This document shows, one piece after another, positions 9,159 through 17,496 of a stretch of 59,419 bases of DNA. Made by a program: the position numbers and the translations under genes. The notes below the pieces were generated by a model that saw only the letters and a list, made by a program, of their open reading frames with translations, searched no databases and was not told the DNA's origin. The stretch's first letter is position 1, and every line of letters starts with the position of its first letter. This DNA comes from Microbispora oryzae (lineage in GTDB: Bacteria > Actinomycetota > Actinomycetes > Streptosporangiales > Streptosporangiaceae), in the NCBI RefSeq assembly GCF_017896165.1, contig NZ_JAFCNB010000028.1:1-59419 (forward strand), read 5' to 3'.

Positions 9159-9163
9159 ACGTC

Positions 9164-10960
9164 ATGGGCCGCGTCGTGCTCATCTTCCGCCTCGTCCTCG
9201 CCGACGTCCGCCGGCACCGGGCCCAGGCCGCGATGCTTCTACTCGCGGTGACCGCGGCCACCGCCACCGTCGCCCTGGGCATGTCCCTCGGCGGGGCGAG
9301 CGACGCGCTCTACGAGCAGACGCGCGCCGCCACCGCCGGGCCCGACGTCGTGGTGTACGCCCCCGAGATGGGCACTCCGGTGGCCCCGGTGCTCAACGAG
9401 CTGACCCGCGCCCCCGGAGTCGTCGGCCACAACGGCCCGTTCCGCCTGGTCTTCGCCACCCTCACCTCGCGCGGCTTCGCCTCCCTCGTGGTGGTGCACG
9501 GCGCCGCGGAGAAGCCCGGCGCGGTCGACCGCCCGCTGGTGACCTCGGGCCACTGGGTGCGCCCGGGCGGCGCGGTCCTCGAACGGGGCTTCGCCACCGC
9601 GCTCGGCGCCCGCGTCGGCGACCGCGTCACCATCTCGGGCCGGACGTATCCCGTCGTCGGGATCGCCGTGACCGCGGCCAACTCCATCTTCCCGTGGTCG
9701 TCGGGGATCGGCCCGTACGGCGGCCCGAGCGACGGAGGCGGTCTCGTCTGGCTGACCCACTCGGACGTCAAGGCGCTGGCATCGCGTGATCTCCCGCTGG
9801 CCATGGCCGTCGACCTCAAGCTGAGCGACCCCGCCGCGGCCCGCGCCTTCCTCGACGCCCACCGCGACCCCAGCATCAGGGTGAACTTCGCCACCGCGCA
9901 GTTCATCGCCGAGCAGGATTCCGTCATGCTCAGGGACTCGCAGCCGATCCTGATCATAGGCGGCTGGCTGCTCAGCTTCCTGGCCGTGACCGGGGTGGCC
10001 GCGCTGGCCGCCGGACGCACCGCCGAGCAGACGCGCCGGGCGGGACTGCTCAAGGCCGTCGGCGCCACCCCCGGCCTGATCGCCGCCGTGCTGCTCACCG
10101 AATATCTGGTGCTGGCGCTGCTGGCCGACGCGCTGGGGCTGACGGTCGCCCGCCTGGTGGAGCCTGCCGTCGCCAGCCCCACCGCCAGCCGGATCGGGAA
10201 TGTCGTCGGACCATCCGGCGGCGTCATCGTCGCGGCGACCGCACTCGCCGTGGCGGTGGCGGTTCTCTCCTCGCTGCGTCCCACGCTGCTCGCCCTGCGC
10301 ACCGCGACCGTCGACGCGCTGACCGTCACCGCCCACCGGCCCCGCCACCGTCCCCTGCTCACCGCGCTGTCCGCGCTGCTGCCGACCCCACTGCTGCTCG
10401 GGTTGCGGCTGACCGCCCGCCGGCCGGGCCGGGCCGTGCTGCACGGGTGCTCCACCGCGGGCGCACTGATCACGATCGACGCCCTGCTGACCTTCCACGT
10501 CCAGCCGCGCTGGGGCTACGCCCAGCACCGCGGGGGCTGGGGAGCGGGCCTGTCCGGCCTGTCCAACCTGCGCGACGACCAGAACGGCAAGCTGTTGCTG
10601 TCGATCACCGTCATGGCGATCGTGCTCGCCCTCGTGAACGCCATCACGATCACCTGGAGCACGGCGATGGAAGCCCGGGCGAACATGGCCGTCGCGCGGA
10701 CCCTCGGCGCCACTCCGGGGCAGATCACGGCCGGTCTGTCCGTCGCCCAGGTCCTGCCCGCCCTGCCCGGTGCCGTCGCCGGCGTGTTCCTCGGCATCGG
10801 CCTGTACCTGACAGTCGGGCGCGCGACCACACTCCCCATCCTCTCGATGGCCGGCGCCGCGATCTCGGTCGTCCTGGTGACGGCGGCGCTCACCGCCGTT
10901 CCCGCACGTGTGGCCGCCCGCAGACCCGTGGCGCAGGCCCTCAGCGCCGAAGCGGCCTGA
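9164..10960 (+). CDS. FtsX-like ABC transporter permease
   Basis: 598 residues from ATG 9164; the in-frame start at 9125 lies within the ATPase gene. Topology is N-terminal TM helix (about 20-42), a large extracytoplasmic domain, three TM helices (about 265-390), a further TM near 430, and a C-terminal FtsX block (about 480-590). The fold matches MacB/LolCE-type permeases, which move lipids, peptides or act as mechanotransmitters. It ends about 190 bases before the RiPP precursor gene, so it could serve that product, although its own PadR operon suggests separate control. Confidence 0.87.
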   Translation: MGRVVLIFRLVLADVRRHRAQAAMLLLAVTAATATVALGMSLGGASDALYEQTRAATAGPDVVVYAPEMGTPVAPVLNELTRAPGVVGHNGPFRLVFATLTSRGFASLVVVHGAAEKPGAVDRPLVTSGHWVRPGGAVLERGFATALGARVGDRVTISGRTYPVVGIAVTAANSIFPWSSGIGPYGGPSDGGGLVWLTHSDVKALASRDLPLAMAVDLKLSDPAAARAFLDAHRDPSIRVNFATAQFIAEQDSVMLRDSQPILIIGGWLLSFLAVTGVAALAAGRTAEQTRRAGLLKAVGATPGLIAAVLLTEYLVLALLADALGLTVARLVEPAVASPTASRIGNVVGPSGGVIVAATALAVAVAVLSSLRPTLLALRTATVDALTVTAHRPRHRPLLTALSALLPTPLLLGLRLTARRPGRAVLHGCSTAGALITIDALLTFHVQPRWGYAQHRGGWGAGLSGLSNLRDDQNGKLLLSITVMAIVLALVNAITITWSTAMEARANMAVARTLGATPGQITAGLSVAQVLPALPGAVAGVFLGIGLYLTVGRATTLPILSMAGAAISVVLVTAALTAVPARVAARRPVAQALSAEAA

Positions 10961-11148
10961 CCGTCTTTCCCCCGGCGCTTACTCGCGTTTCACGGCTATC
11001 GCGCCGTAATACGGTGAAGTAAATCCCTGCTTCGGCGATATTTCCGTATCGTCCGATATATAGGAACTTATGGACTTATCAAACCTTCCGTGTTCCCTTG
11101 GCAGAGTATTGCGGCTCGGGCCGCACCCATTGGGAGTCGGGAGGCAAC

Positions 11149-11340
11149 ATGGCCATGCACGAAGAAGTCCTCGACCTGGACGCGCTCGACCTGGACTCAT
11201 TGGACCTGGACTCGCTGGACGTCGCCACCGTGGAGCTCCCCGGCTCCGAGGTGCTCGTCGAGGCGGTGACCATGGGGCTGGGCAACACCGAGATCGGCGC
11301 CTCGGGAACATGGACCTCCTCGAAGAGCTGGCTCGTCTAG
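11149..11340 (+). CDS. RiPP precursor peptide, thiopeptide-type leader with Cys-free core (putative pyritide)
   Basis: 63 residues from ATG 11149, with GGGAGG 5 bases upstream. The long acidic leader starts with a repeated LD(L)D(A/S)LD pattern (about residues 8-25). It then has ELPGSEVLVEAVTMGLGNTEIGA, which closely resembles thiopeptide leaders, whose ends follow a TEVGA-type motif. By that comparison the core is residues 52-63, SGTWTSSKSWLV. It has five Ser and Thr besides Ser52 (Thr54, Thr56, Ser57, Ser58, Ser60) but no Cys, so thiazoles cannot form. Two dehydroalanines, Ser52 plus a later Ser, could be joined by the downstream pyridine synthase-like enzyme. The leader/core boundary is inferred. 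The 188-base gap upstream is A/T-richer (GATATATAGG near 11054) and may hold the operon promoter. Confidence 0.85.
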   Translation: MAMHEEVLDLDALDLDSLDLDSLDVATVELPGSEVLVEAVTMGLGNTEIGASGTWTSSKSWLV

Positions 11341-11353
11341 GCGCCAGCCCCGC

Positions 11354-13843
11354 ATGGCGATCCGCCCACAGCGCCCGGACACCGTGGTGGTCAGGGTCGC
11401 CGCCCTCCCCGGGGCGGCCCTTGACGACCTGAGGTGTCGCCGGACCTGGCAGGCCGTACAGGAGATCCTGAAGGAACGGGACGCCCTGGCCGCGGAGGGA
11501 CGCGCGCTCGCGCTCGCCCTTGAGCCGGTCATCGCGGACGTCCCCTCCGGGCAGGCGAGGTCCCGCCTGGTCGCACTCCGCCGGGCGTTGTACAACGGGC
11601 GGACACCCGCCATGACCCCCAGCTCGGCCGAGATGCCGGCCGAGCTGGACCGGCGCGTCCGGCGGTGGTCCGACCGGTCCCACGCGTGCGAAGGCCTGGA
11701 GACCGCGCTGCCCCTGATCATGGAGAAGGACCGCCAGGATCGGCACCACAGCCTCCGCACGTGGGCGTCGACCGGCGTCTTCACGCATGGCCTGGTCCAG
11801 GCGAGCCCGTCGCTGGCCGGAGCGCTGGCACGCTGGCTGGACTCCCCCGGGGCCCCGCCGTCCCGCCGGTTGGACCTGCGGCTAAGCCGCTACCTGTCGC
11901 GGGTGGTGGCCAAGACCAGCCCGCACTCCACGTTCACCATGATGGGCCTCGGCCACTGGGGTCCCGGCCCCGAGCCGGTCGCCGTCGAAGGCGAATGGGA
12001 CTGGCGCACCGTCGCCGAGCCCGATCTGTGGCTGGTCCGCAGGCTGCTCGGCGACCTGGCCGCGGCGGACGACGACCTCGCGGCCCGCTTCCTGATCAGG
12101 CCGAACGCCAGCCTGACCGAGGAGGACGGCCGCCTGTGGTACCTGAGCCGGACCGAGGACGCCTACCGGAGCGTCCGCGCCTCGGAGCCGCTGCGCGCGC
12201 TCCTGCGCGCCCTGACCGGCGAGACCACGCTCGACGAGGCCCGGCGGCTCGTGGCGCCCGATGTGCTCGCCGGCCTGGTCGAGCTTGAGGTGCTGGAAAC
12301 GCTTCCGCCGGTCGCCGACCAGTCCTTCAGCCACCTGAGCGACCTGGCCGTACGGCTGGCGCCGCACCCGGCCACCGGCGCGCTCGCCGCGTTCGGCCGG
12401 GCGCTGGCCCGCCATCCCCACGTGCGGGGACCGGTCGAAGGGCTCGGCCTCCAGCAGGAGGTGCGTACCGCGTTGCGCCGTCTGTCGCCGCCCGGCGGAC
12501 GACTTCCGGACAAGAACCTCTTCCACGACAACGCCGTCTTCGCCTCGCCCGGCGTACGCCTGGGAGAACCGGAATGGCGGGCGGCCCTCGACGACCTGCA
12601 CCTGATCCGCACGATGCTCGGGGTCTTCCAGCGCGACAACGAGATCCGGTTGCTCGCCGCCGACCTCTTCGTCCAGGCGTACGGCGCGGGGGCGCAGGTC
12701 CCGTTCGCCCGGTTCCATCGGACGCTGGCCGGGCAACTGGCCACCCCTGCGGGCGACGCGTTGCACACCCTGCTCTATCGCGGCGGGGCCGCGGAGCCGA
12801 CGGGCCCCGTGTCCGGCGAGGTGGCCGCCCTGCGGCGTTACCGGGACCAGACCCTGACCGTCCTCCGCGAGGAGCCGGAGGCGCTCGCGCGCTGGCTGCG
12901 GGGACGGCCGGAAAGCGCGCGGCCGGTGCGCTCGCTGGCCTGCTACGTGCAGGTGCTGCCCCGGCCGGACGACGGAGAAGGGCCGACGCGACTGGTGCTC
13001 AACGCCGTGGCCGCGGGCCACGGCACCGCACGCAGCCGCGTCCACCGCCTCCTGACGCTCGCGGGACTGGCTCACCAGCCTGTCGCCGCCGAACCCGGCC
13101 CCGCCGACGGGACCCCGATCGAGGCCGAGGTCACCGGACTGTTCGGCCACAACATCAGCCTGCGCTCCCCCACGACCACCCACGAGATCGCCTATCCGGG
13201 CGCGGTCTCCGGCCGTCCGCCCGCCGCGCGCCTCGCTCTGCGCGACCTCGACGTCCGCTACGACCCCGTCGCCGGAGCACTGGAACTCGTGCGCGCCGCG
13301 GACGGCCGCCGCGTGGTGATGCGCCACGCGGGCCTGCTCGCCACCCCCTTCCTGCCGCGTACGGTCCGGCTGCTGCTGCACCTGTTCGGCGACCAGCCCG
13401 GCATCGGGGTGCCGCTCTGGGCGTTGTTCGCCGAGCCGCCGCGGCAGACGCCGGAGGAGGTCGTCGGCAGGCCGCGGGTGTCGCTGGGCCGGGTGGTCGT
13501 GGCCCGGGCCACCTGGTACGCGGCCACGGCGGACGTCCCCCGGCGCCGTCCGGGAACCTCCGAGGCCGGGCACCTGCTGGCACTGGCCCGCTGGTTCGCC
13601 GCGCACGGCATCCCGTCCCGCTGCTTCGTGTTCTCCCTGGACCCGGGCTCCTGGGGACAGGACCGGATGCGTACGGCACAGCTGGCAAAACCGATGTTCC
13701 TGGATCTGGCCGACCCCTCGCTCGTCGCCTGCTTCGACCGGCAGCTCGGCGCCGGCGGCGCCTGCACGGCCTTCCAGGAGGTGCTGCCCGAGCTGGGCGG
13801 CGGCCACGTCATGGAGTACGTGGTGGAGGTGGGCGATGGCTGA
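11354..13843 (+). CDS. Stand-alone Lant_dehydr_N enzyme, glutamyl-tRNA-dependent Ser/Thr glutamylation (TbtB/MroB-like)
   Basis: 829 residues, about the size of the glutamylation half of split LanB dehydratases of thiopeptide and pyritide clusters. It lacks the C-terminal elimination domain, which is encoded by the next gene. Features include RLDLRLSRYLSRVVAKTSPHSTFTMMGLGHWG (about 175-207), SFSHLSDLAVRLA, a LVLNAVAAGHG strand region and FGHNISLRSP, all in keeping with lantibiotic dehydratase N-domains. The enzyme would transfer Glu from Glu-tRNA to core Ser/Thr. It starts 13 bases after the precursor stop, probably by coupling, and overlaps the next gene by 8 bases. Confidence 0.9.
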   Translation: MAIRPQRPDTVVVRVAALPGAALDDLRCRRTWQAVQEILKERDALAAEGRALALALEPVIADVPSGQARSRLVALRRALYNGRTPAMTPSSAEMPAELDRRVRRWSDRSHACEGLETALPLIMEKDRQDRHHSLRTWASTGVFTHGLVQASPSLAGALARWLDSPGAPPSRRLDLRLSRYLSRVVAKTSPHSTFTMMGLGHWGPGPEPVAVEGEWDWRTVAEPDLWLVRRLLGDLAAADDDLAARFLIRPNASLTEEDGRLWYLSRTEDAYRSVRASEPLRALLRALTGETTLDEARRLVAPDVLAGLVELEVLETLPPVADQSFSHLSDLAVRLAPHPATGALAAFGRALARHPHVRGPVEGLGLQQEVRTALRRLSPPGGRLPDKNLFHDNAVFASPGVRLGEPEWRAALDDLHLIRTMLGVFQRDNEIRLLAADLFVQAYGAGAQVPFARFHRTLAGQLATPAGDALHTLLYRGGAAEPTGPVSGEVAALRRYRDQTLTVLREEPEALARWLRGRPESARPVRSLACYVQVLPRPDDGEGPTRLVLNAVAAGHGTARSRVHRLLTLAGLAHQPVAAEPGPADGTPIEAEVTGLFGHNISLRSPTTTHEIAYPGAVSGRPPAARLALRDLDVRYDPVAGALELVRAADGRRVVMRHAGLLATPFLPRTVRLLLHLFGDQPGIGVPLWALFAEPPRQTPEEVVGRPRVSLGRVVVARATWYAATADVPRRRPGTSEAGHLLALARWFAAHGIPSRCFVFSLDPGSWGQDRMRTAQLAKPMFLDLADPSLVACFDRQLGAGGACTAFQEVLPELGGGHVMEYVVEVGDG

Positions 13844-14801
13844 GCCGTGGATCTCGCTGCACGCCTTCCATCGGGGCGGCACCGATCGGCTGATCGCGCA
13901 GGCGGTGGGCGGCCTGGTGCGCTCGCTCCACGCCGACGGCCTGCTCGTCCGCTACTTCTTCCTTCGCTACTGGGAGGGCGGGCCCCACCTGCGGCTGCGG
14001 CTCCTGCCGTACGCCCGCCCCGGCGAGGTGGCCGAACGCGCCACGACCGCGCTGGAGCAGCACCTGGCCGCCCACCCGTCGACCGTCTCCTGGGACGCGG
14101 AGCGGTACGCCGCCGTCGCCGAGCGGTACGCGAGAGACGAGAACCTCACCGACTACGACCGGCGGGTGCGCAGCCGCGACGGAGTCGAGGCCGTCGCCTA
14201 CCGCCCCGAGTTCGAGACGTACGGCGGGCCGGAGGCGACCGAGGCCGCGGAACGGCACTTCTGTGACTCCAGCCGCGTCGCGCTCGTGCTGCTCGAAGGC
14301 GAGACCGGGCCCGGACGCCGGCTGGGTTTCGCCGCCGCCGCGCTGACGCTCGCCCTGGCGGCCTGGGAGCCGGATCCCGCCCGCCTCGCCCGTGCGCTCG
14401 AAGCCGCCCGCGAACGCTGGGATCCGCCGCAGGACCGGCGGCACCGCGCCGAGCCGTCCGACCGGGAGCGCGCGGCTCTCACGGCCCAGGTGCTGCGCAG
14501 CCACCGCATCGCCGCCGGCGCGGAGCGTCCCGGTGCCCGCGATCCGCTCGGCGCGTGGTGGCGCTCGATCGACACGCTGCGGCTACGCGCGCTGGACCTC
14601 CAGGCGGCCGGGCGTTTCCGCCCCGAACCCGCCGTCTCCTCCTTCCAGCCGCCCGATGTCAGCCGCGAACGCGGCGACATCCTGATCCTTCTCCTCCGCT
14701 GTGTCCACCTGCTGTGCAACCGGCTCGGACTGCCGGGCGGGCAGGAGACGCATCTGCGTCACCTCGTCGGCACGACCTACTGCGAACTGGAGCACCGGTG
14801 A
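13836..14801 (+). CDS. SpaB_C-type (TbtC-like) glutamate elimination enzyme
   Basis: 321 residues with the thiopeptide-type bacteriocin biosynthesis (SpaB_C, Lant_dehydr_C) domain: WISLHAFHRGGTDRLIAQ at the start, LLVRYFFLRYWEGGPHLRLRLLP (about 39-61), YDRRVRSRDGVEAVAYRPEFETYGG, and a late RGDILILLLRCVHLLCNRLG. By comparison with TbtC it should remove glutamate from glutamylated Ser/Thr to give dehydroamino acids. It overlaps the Lant_dehydr_N gene by 8 bases and the next gene by 4 (GTGA), so the three enzymes are translationally coupled. Confidence 0.87.
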   Translation: MAEPWISLHAFHRGGTDRLIAQAVGGLVRSLHADGLLVRYFFLRYWEGGPHLRLRLLPYARPGEVAERATTALEQHLAAHPSTVSWDAERYAAVAERYARDENLTDYDRRVRSRDGVEAVAYRPEFETYGGPEATEAAERHFCDSSRVALVLLEGETGPGRRLGFAAAALTLALAAWEPDPARLARALEAARERWDPPQDRRHRAEPSDRERAALTAQVLRSHRIAAGAERPGARDPLGAWWRSIDTLRLRALDLQAAGRFRPEPAVSSFQPPDVSRERGDILILLLRCVHLLCNRLGLPGGQETHLRHLVGTTYCELEHR

Positions 14802-15880
14802 ACGACCTCACGAATCCCTGGCACAGCATCCAGGTGCGGTACTACCAGACCGACAAGGACGGGCTGATCCTCGACGCCGTGCGACCGCTGCTGGCCGAAC
14901 TGGGCGACCGGGTGCGGCAGCCGTACTTCGTGCGCCACTGGCGGCGTGGGCCGCACCTCCGCCTCAACCTCCGCGCCGCCGACGACGTCTGGCAGGACGA
15001 GATCCTGCCGCTCGCCACCGGACGTCTCCGCCGCTACCTCAGCGAGCGTCCCTCCCGCGCGGTCCTGGACGAGGCCGCCCTGGAAGAGGCCCACCGGGCG
15101 CTGGCCCTGCGGGAGAGCGACCGCGGCCCGCTCCGGCCGTGGTACCCGGACAACACCATCCAGACCGAGCCGTACGAGGATCGCCGGCACGTGCTCGGCA
15201 GCCAGACCCTTGTGGACCTGCTCGACTCCTTCCACGCCGAGAGCACCCGGATGGCGTTCGAGGCGCTGGCCGCCTTCCGCCGGGGCGACCTGACGCTCTT
15301 CCAGCTCAGCCTCGACCTGTTGATCACCGTCGCGCACACCAGCGTGCCGCCGATCTCGCGCGGGTACATGTCCTTCCGCTCGCACGCCGACGCCTTCGCC
15401 TCGTACTGCGTGGATCGCGACGGAGTGATCGCGGGCTTCGAGGCCAAGTATCGGCAGAACGAGCGGCAGCTCCGCGCCCTCGTGCGCCGCCGGGTCGCCG
15501 AGGTGGACGAGGGCCGGACACCGCCGCACGTGCGCGAGTGGCTCGACCACGTCGAACGCGTGAAGGCCGTCGCCGCGCCCCTCATCCGCGACAGGAAGAT
15601 CGACCTCGACGCCGCCCCGCGCGAGCCAGGGAGGCCGCAGCTGCACACCATCGAGTTCCACGAGATCCTGCTGGCCACCGGGCGGTACAGAACCGAGGTG
15701 CTCGGCTCCGACTGGTTCCTCGGGCACCGGCTGGCCCTCAACACGCTCTACTCCCACCTGGGCAGGCTCGGTCTCGCGCCGCTGCAGCGGTACCTGTTCT
15801 GCCACCTGATCGCGTCCGCGGTCGAGGCGGAGTACGGCGTGTCGCCCGTCGAGAGAGCCCTGGCCTGGGCGCGGGACTGA
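14798..15880 (+). CDS. Pyridine synthase-like enzyme (TbtD/MroD-like, SpaB_C family)
   Basis: 360 residues from GTG 14798, overlapping the previous stop. The N-terminus WHSIQVRYYQTDKDGLILDAV and VRQPYFVRHWRRGPHLRLNLRA are SpaB_C-like. The longer central region is that of the second, pyridine-forming paralogue of thiopeptide and pyritide clusters (SFHAESTRMAFEALAAFRRGD; SVPPISRGYMSFRSHADAFASY). Such enzymes join two dehydroalanines in a formal [4+2] cycloaddition and expel the leader. The assignment rests on it being the second SpaB_C gene beside a thiopeptide-type leader. A duplicate elimination enzyme is the main alternative. Confidence 0.78.
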   Translation: MNDLTNPWHSIQVRYYQTDKDGLILDAVRPLLAELGDRVRQPYFVRHWRRGPHLRLNLRAADDVWQDEILPLATGRLRRYLSERPSRAVLDEAALEEAHRALALRESDRGPLRPWYPDNTIQTEPYEDRRHVLGSQTLVDLLDSFHAESTRMAFEALAAFRRGDLTLFQLSLDLLITVAHTSVPPISRGYMSFRSHADAFASYCVDRDGVIAGFEAKYRQNERQLRALVRRRVAEVDEGRTPPHVREWLDHVERVKAVAAPLIRDRKIDLDAAPREPGRPQLHTIEFHEILLATGRYRTEVLGSDWFLGHRLALNTLYSHLGRLGLAPLQRYLFCHLIASAVEAEYGVSPVERALAWARD

Positions 15881-15935
15881 CCCGCCTTCCGGTCCGTAGT
15901 GTCGGGTGCGGCAGCCCGGCCCACGGACGACGTGA

Positions 15936-16370
15936 TCAGAGGATCGGGTCCGAGCGTCCGGCGGACAGTTCGGCGTAGATCTTGGTCAGCGCGCTGTGCA
16001 GGCAGCGGCGCTCCTCCTCCGTGAGCGTCGCCGTCACCCGTTCCTCGATGCGGCGCCGCGCCTCCTGCACCGGCGCCTCGGCGTCGCGTCCCCGATCCGT
16101 GAGGTAAAGGCGGACCAGGCGCCTGTCCGTCTCATCTCGCCGCCGGGTGAGCAACCCCGCGGCCTCCATCCGGCCGGCCGTGTTGACCATGGTGGGGGTG
16201 GTCACGCCGAGCCGGGCGGCCAGCTCCCCGGGGGTCAGGCCGTCATGCTTCCAGAGCACTTCGAGCACGAGGTTCTGGCCGACGCGGACGCCGTGCTCGC
16301 TCATCGCCGCGTCCGTGGCGGCCCGAAGCAGCTTGTGGGTGCGGGTGAACAACCGGAGAAGTTCGGACAT
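15936..16370 (-). CDS. MarR-family transcriptional regulator
   Basis: 144 residues. The MarR winged helix is plain: GLTPGELAARLGVTTPTMVNTAGRMEAAGLLTRRRDETDRRLVRLYLTDRG (about residues 44-94), with dimerisation helices on both sides. It is divergent from the SDR gene, and two TTNGCATGCTAA palindromes lie in the gap, which suggests it represses the SDR gene and itself. Its closeness to the RiPP operon's 3' end does not show it controls that operon. Confidence 0.88.
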   Translation of the reverse strand: MSELLRLFTRTHKLLRAATDAAMSEHGVRVGQNLVLEVLWKHDGLTPGELAARLGVTTPTMVNTAGRMEAAGLLTRRRDETDRRLVRLYLTDRGRDAEAPVQEARRRIEERVTATLTEEERRCLHSALTKIYAELSAGRSDPIL

Positions 16371-16391
16371 GGAGCGAGTCTAAACAGGTCG

Positions 16392-16440
16392 TTTGCATGC
16401 TAACGATTTTTGCCTATCATGTCGCTCATTAGCATGCTAA
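16392..16440. promoter_or_regulatory. Two MarR-type operators
   Basis: TTAGCATGCTAA (16429-16440) is a perfect 12-base palindrome. TTTGCATGCTAA (16392-16403) is the same with one change. Both are followed by CGA. They lie between the divergent MarR and SDR genes, 10-40 bases from the starts. Confidence 0.65.
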
Positions 16441-16453
16441 CGAAAGGCGAGTG

Positions 16454-17416
16454 ATGATCCTCATCACAGGTGGGCTCGGTTTCATCGGCTCCCACACGGC
16501 CCGTGCGCTCCTCGATCTCGGCGAAGGGTGCGTGCTCACCCGGCGGCAGACGACCCGGGTCCCCTCCTTCCTGTCGGACGAGACCGGCGAACGGATACGC
16601 ATCGAGGCGCTGGACGTGTCCGACCGGCAGGCGGTTCTCGACCTGGGACGACGCCACACCATCACCGGCATCGTGCATCTGGCGGCCGCCCCTCTTGACG
16701 GCTCTCCCATCATCGGCAGGCTCCGTGCCGACCTCGGCGCCCTCCTCAACGTTCTGGAGGCCGCCCGGGAGTGGGGCGTGGCCCGCGTCAGCGTGGCCAG
16801 CACGATCGGCGTCTACGGAGGCGTGCCGATCGACGGCCCGCTGCGCGAGGACGTACCCCTGCCGATGGACGGGTCGTCACACCACATACCGGTGATCAAG
16901 AAGAGCGCCGAACTGATCGGGGCGCTGGCAAGCGGCCAGGAGGGCTTCGACGTGGTAGCGCTGCGGATCTCGGCCACCTGGGGGCCGCTCGGCCGCCCCC
17001 GCTCGTCGTTCTTCGTGCTGCCGCAGCTCGTCCACGCGGCCGTCCGGGGCCAGGCGCCCGATCTCACGCCACCGAGCCCGCGCGGCTACGCCGAGGACGG
17101 CGCAGACCTCTGTTACGTCAAGGACGTGGCGCGTGCCATCGCCCTCCTGCAGACGGCGAAGTGCCCCGGCGGCGGCACCTACAACGTCGGCGCCGGTCAC
17201 GCCACGAAGAATCGCGAGGTCGCCGCCGCCGTCAAGGCCGTCGTCCCGGATGCTGTAATCGACCTTCCTGCGGGCCGCGACCCGGACGGGCCGGGCGACG
17301 ACGTCGTCCTCGACATCACCCGTCTGCGCCGGGACACCGGCTACGAGCCGGCCTACGACCTCGAACGCGCCGTCACGGACTATGTCGACTGGCTGCGCGC
17401 CGGAAACGACCGGTGA
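16454..17416 (+). CDS. Extended SDR (NAD-dependent epimerase/dehydratase-like) lacking the catalytic Tyr
   Basis: 320 residues. The Rossmann motif is GGLGFIG (6-12). The Ser of the triad is in VASTIG (Ser116) and a YGG loop follows. In the YxxxK position the sequence reads SSHHIPVIKKSAELIG, so the Tyr is replaced by Ile145 while Lys149 stays. This argues against normal oxidoreductase chemistry and for a binding or sensor role, or altered chemistry. The C-terminal part (GGGTYNVGAGHATKNREVAAAV) is usual for the family. ATG 16454 has AAAGG upstream; GTG 16451 is adjacent. Probably controlled by the divergent MarR protein. Confidence 0.82.
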   Translation: MILITGGLGFIGSHTARALLDLGEGCVLTRRQTTRVPSFLSDETGERIRIEALDVSDRQAVLDLGRRHTITGIVHLAAAPLDGSPIIGRLRADLGALLNVLEAAREWGVARVSVASTIGVYGGVPIDGPLREDVPLPMDGSSHHIPVIKKSAELIGALASGQEGFDVVALRISATWGPLGRPRSSFFVLPQLVHAAVRGQAPDLTPPSPRGYAEDGADLCYVKDVARAIALLQTAKCPGGGTYNVGAGHATKNREVAAAVKAVVPDAVIDLPAGRDPDGPGDDVVLDITRLRRDTGYEPAYDLERAVTDYVDWLRAGNDR

Positions 17417-17460
17417 ACCTGCCCGAGCGGAGCTTCGGGGAATCGGTGAAACCGCATCGA

Positions 17461-17482
17461 GGGCGCCGTGAAACCGGCGCCC
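17461..17482. terminator. Hairpin between SDR and ABC transporter genes
   Basis: GGGCGCCG-TGAAAC-CGGCGCCC forms an 8-bp G/C-only stem with a 6-base loop just before the ABC ATPase start. No U-tract follows, so it may be an attenuator or an incomplete terminator, not a strong stop. Confidence 0.35.
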
Positions 17483-17496
17483 CCGAGAGTGAAGCC

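Noticed and set aside
8418..10960. PadR-ABC-FtsX operon as a dedicated pyritide exporter
   Set aside because: Only proximity supports it; it has its own regulator and a promoter region separates it from the RiPP operon, so it is noted as possible, not called.
16771..17496. N-terminal extension of the DrrA-type ATPase
   Set aside because: The frame is open but overlaps the SDR gene and gives an Arg-rich product; ATG 17497 starts at the normal family N-terminus.
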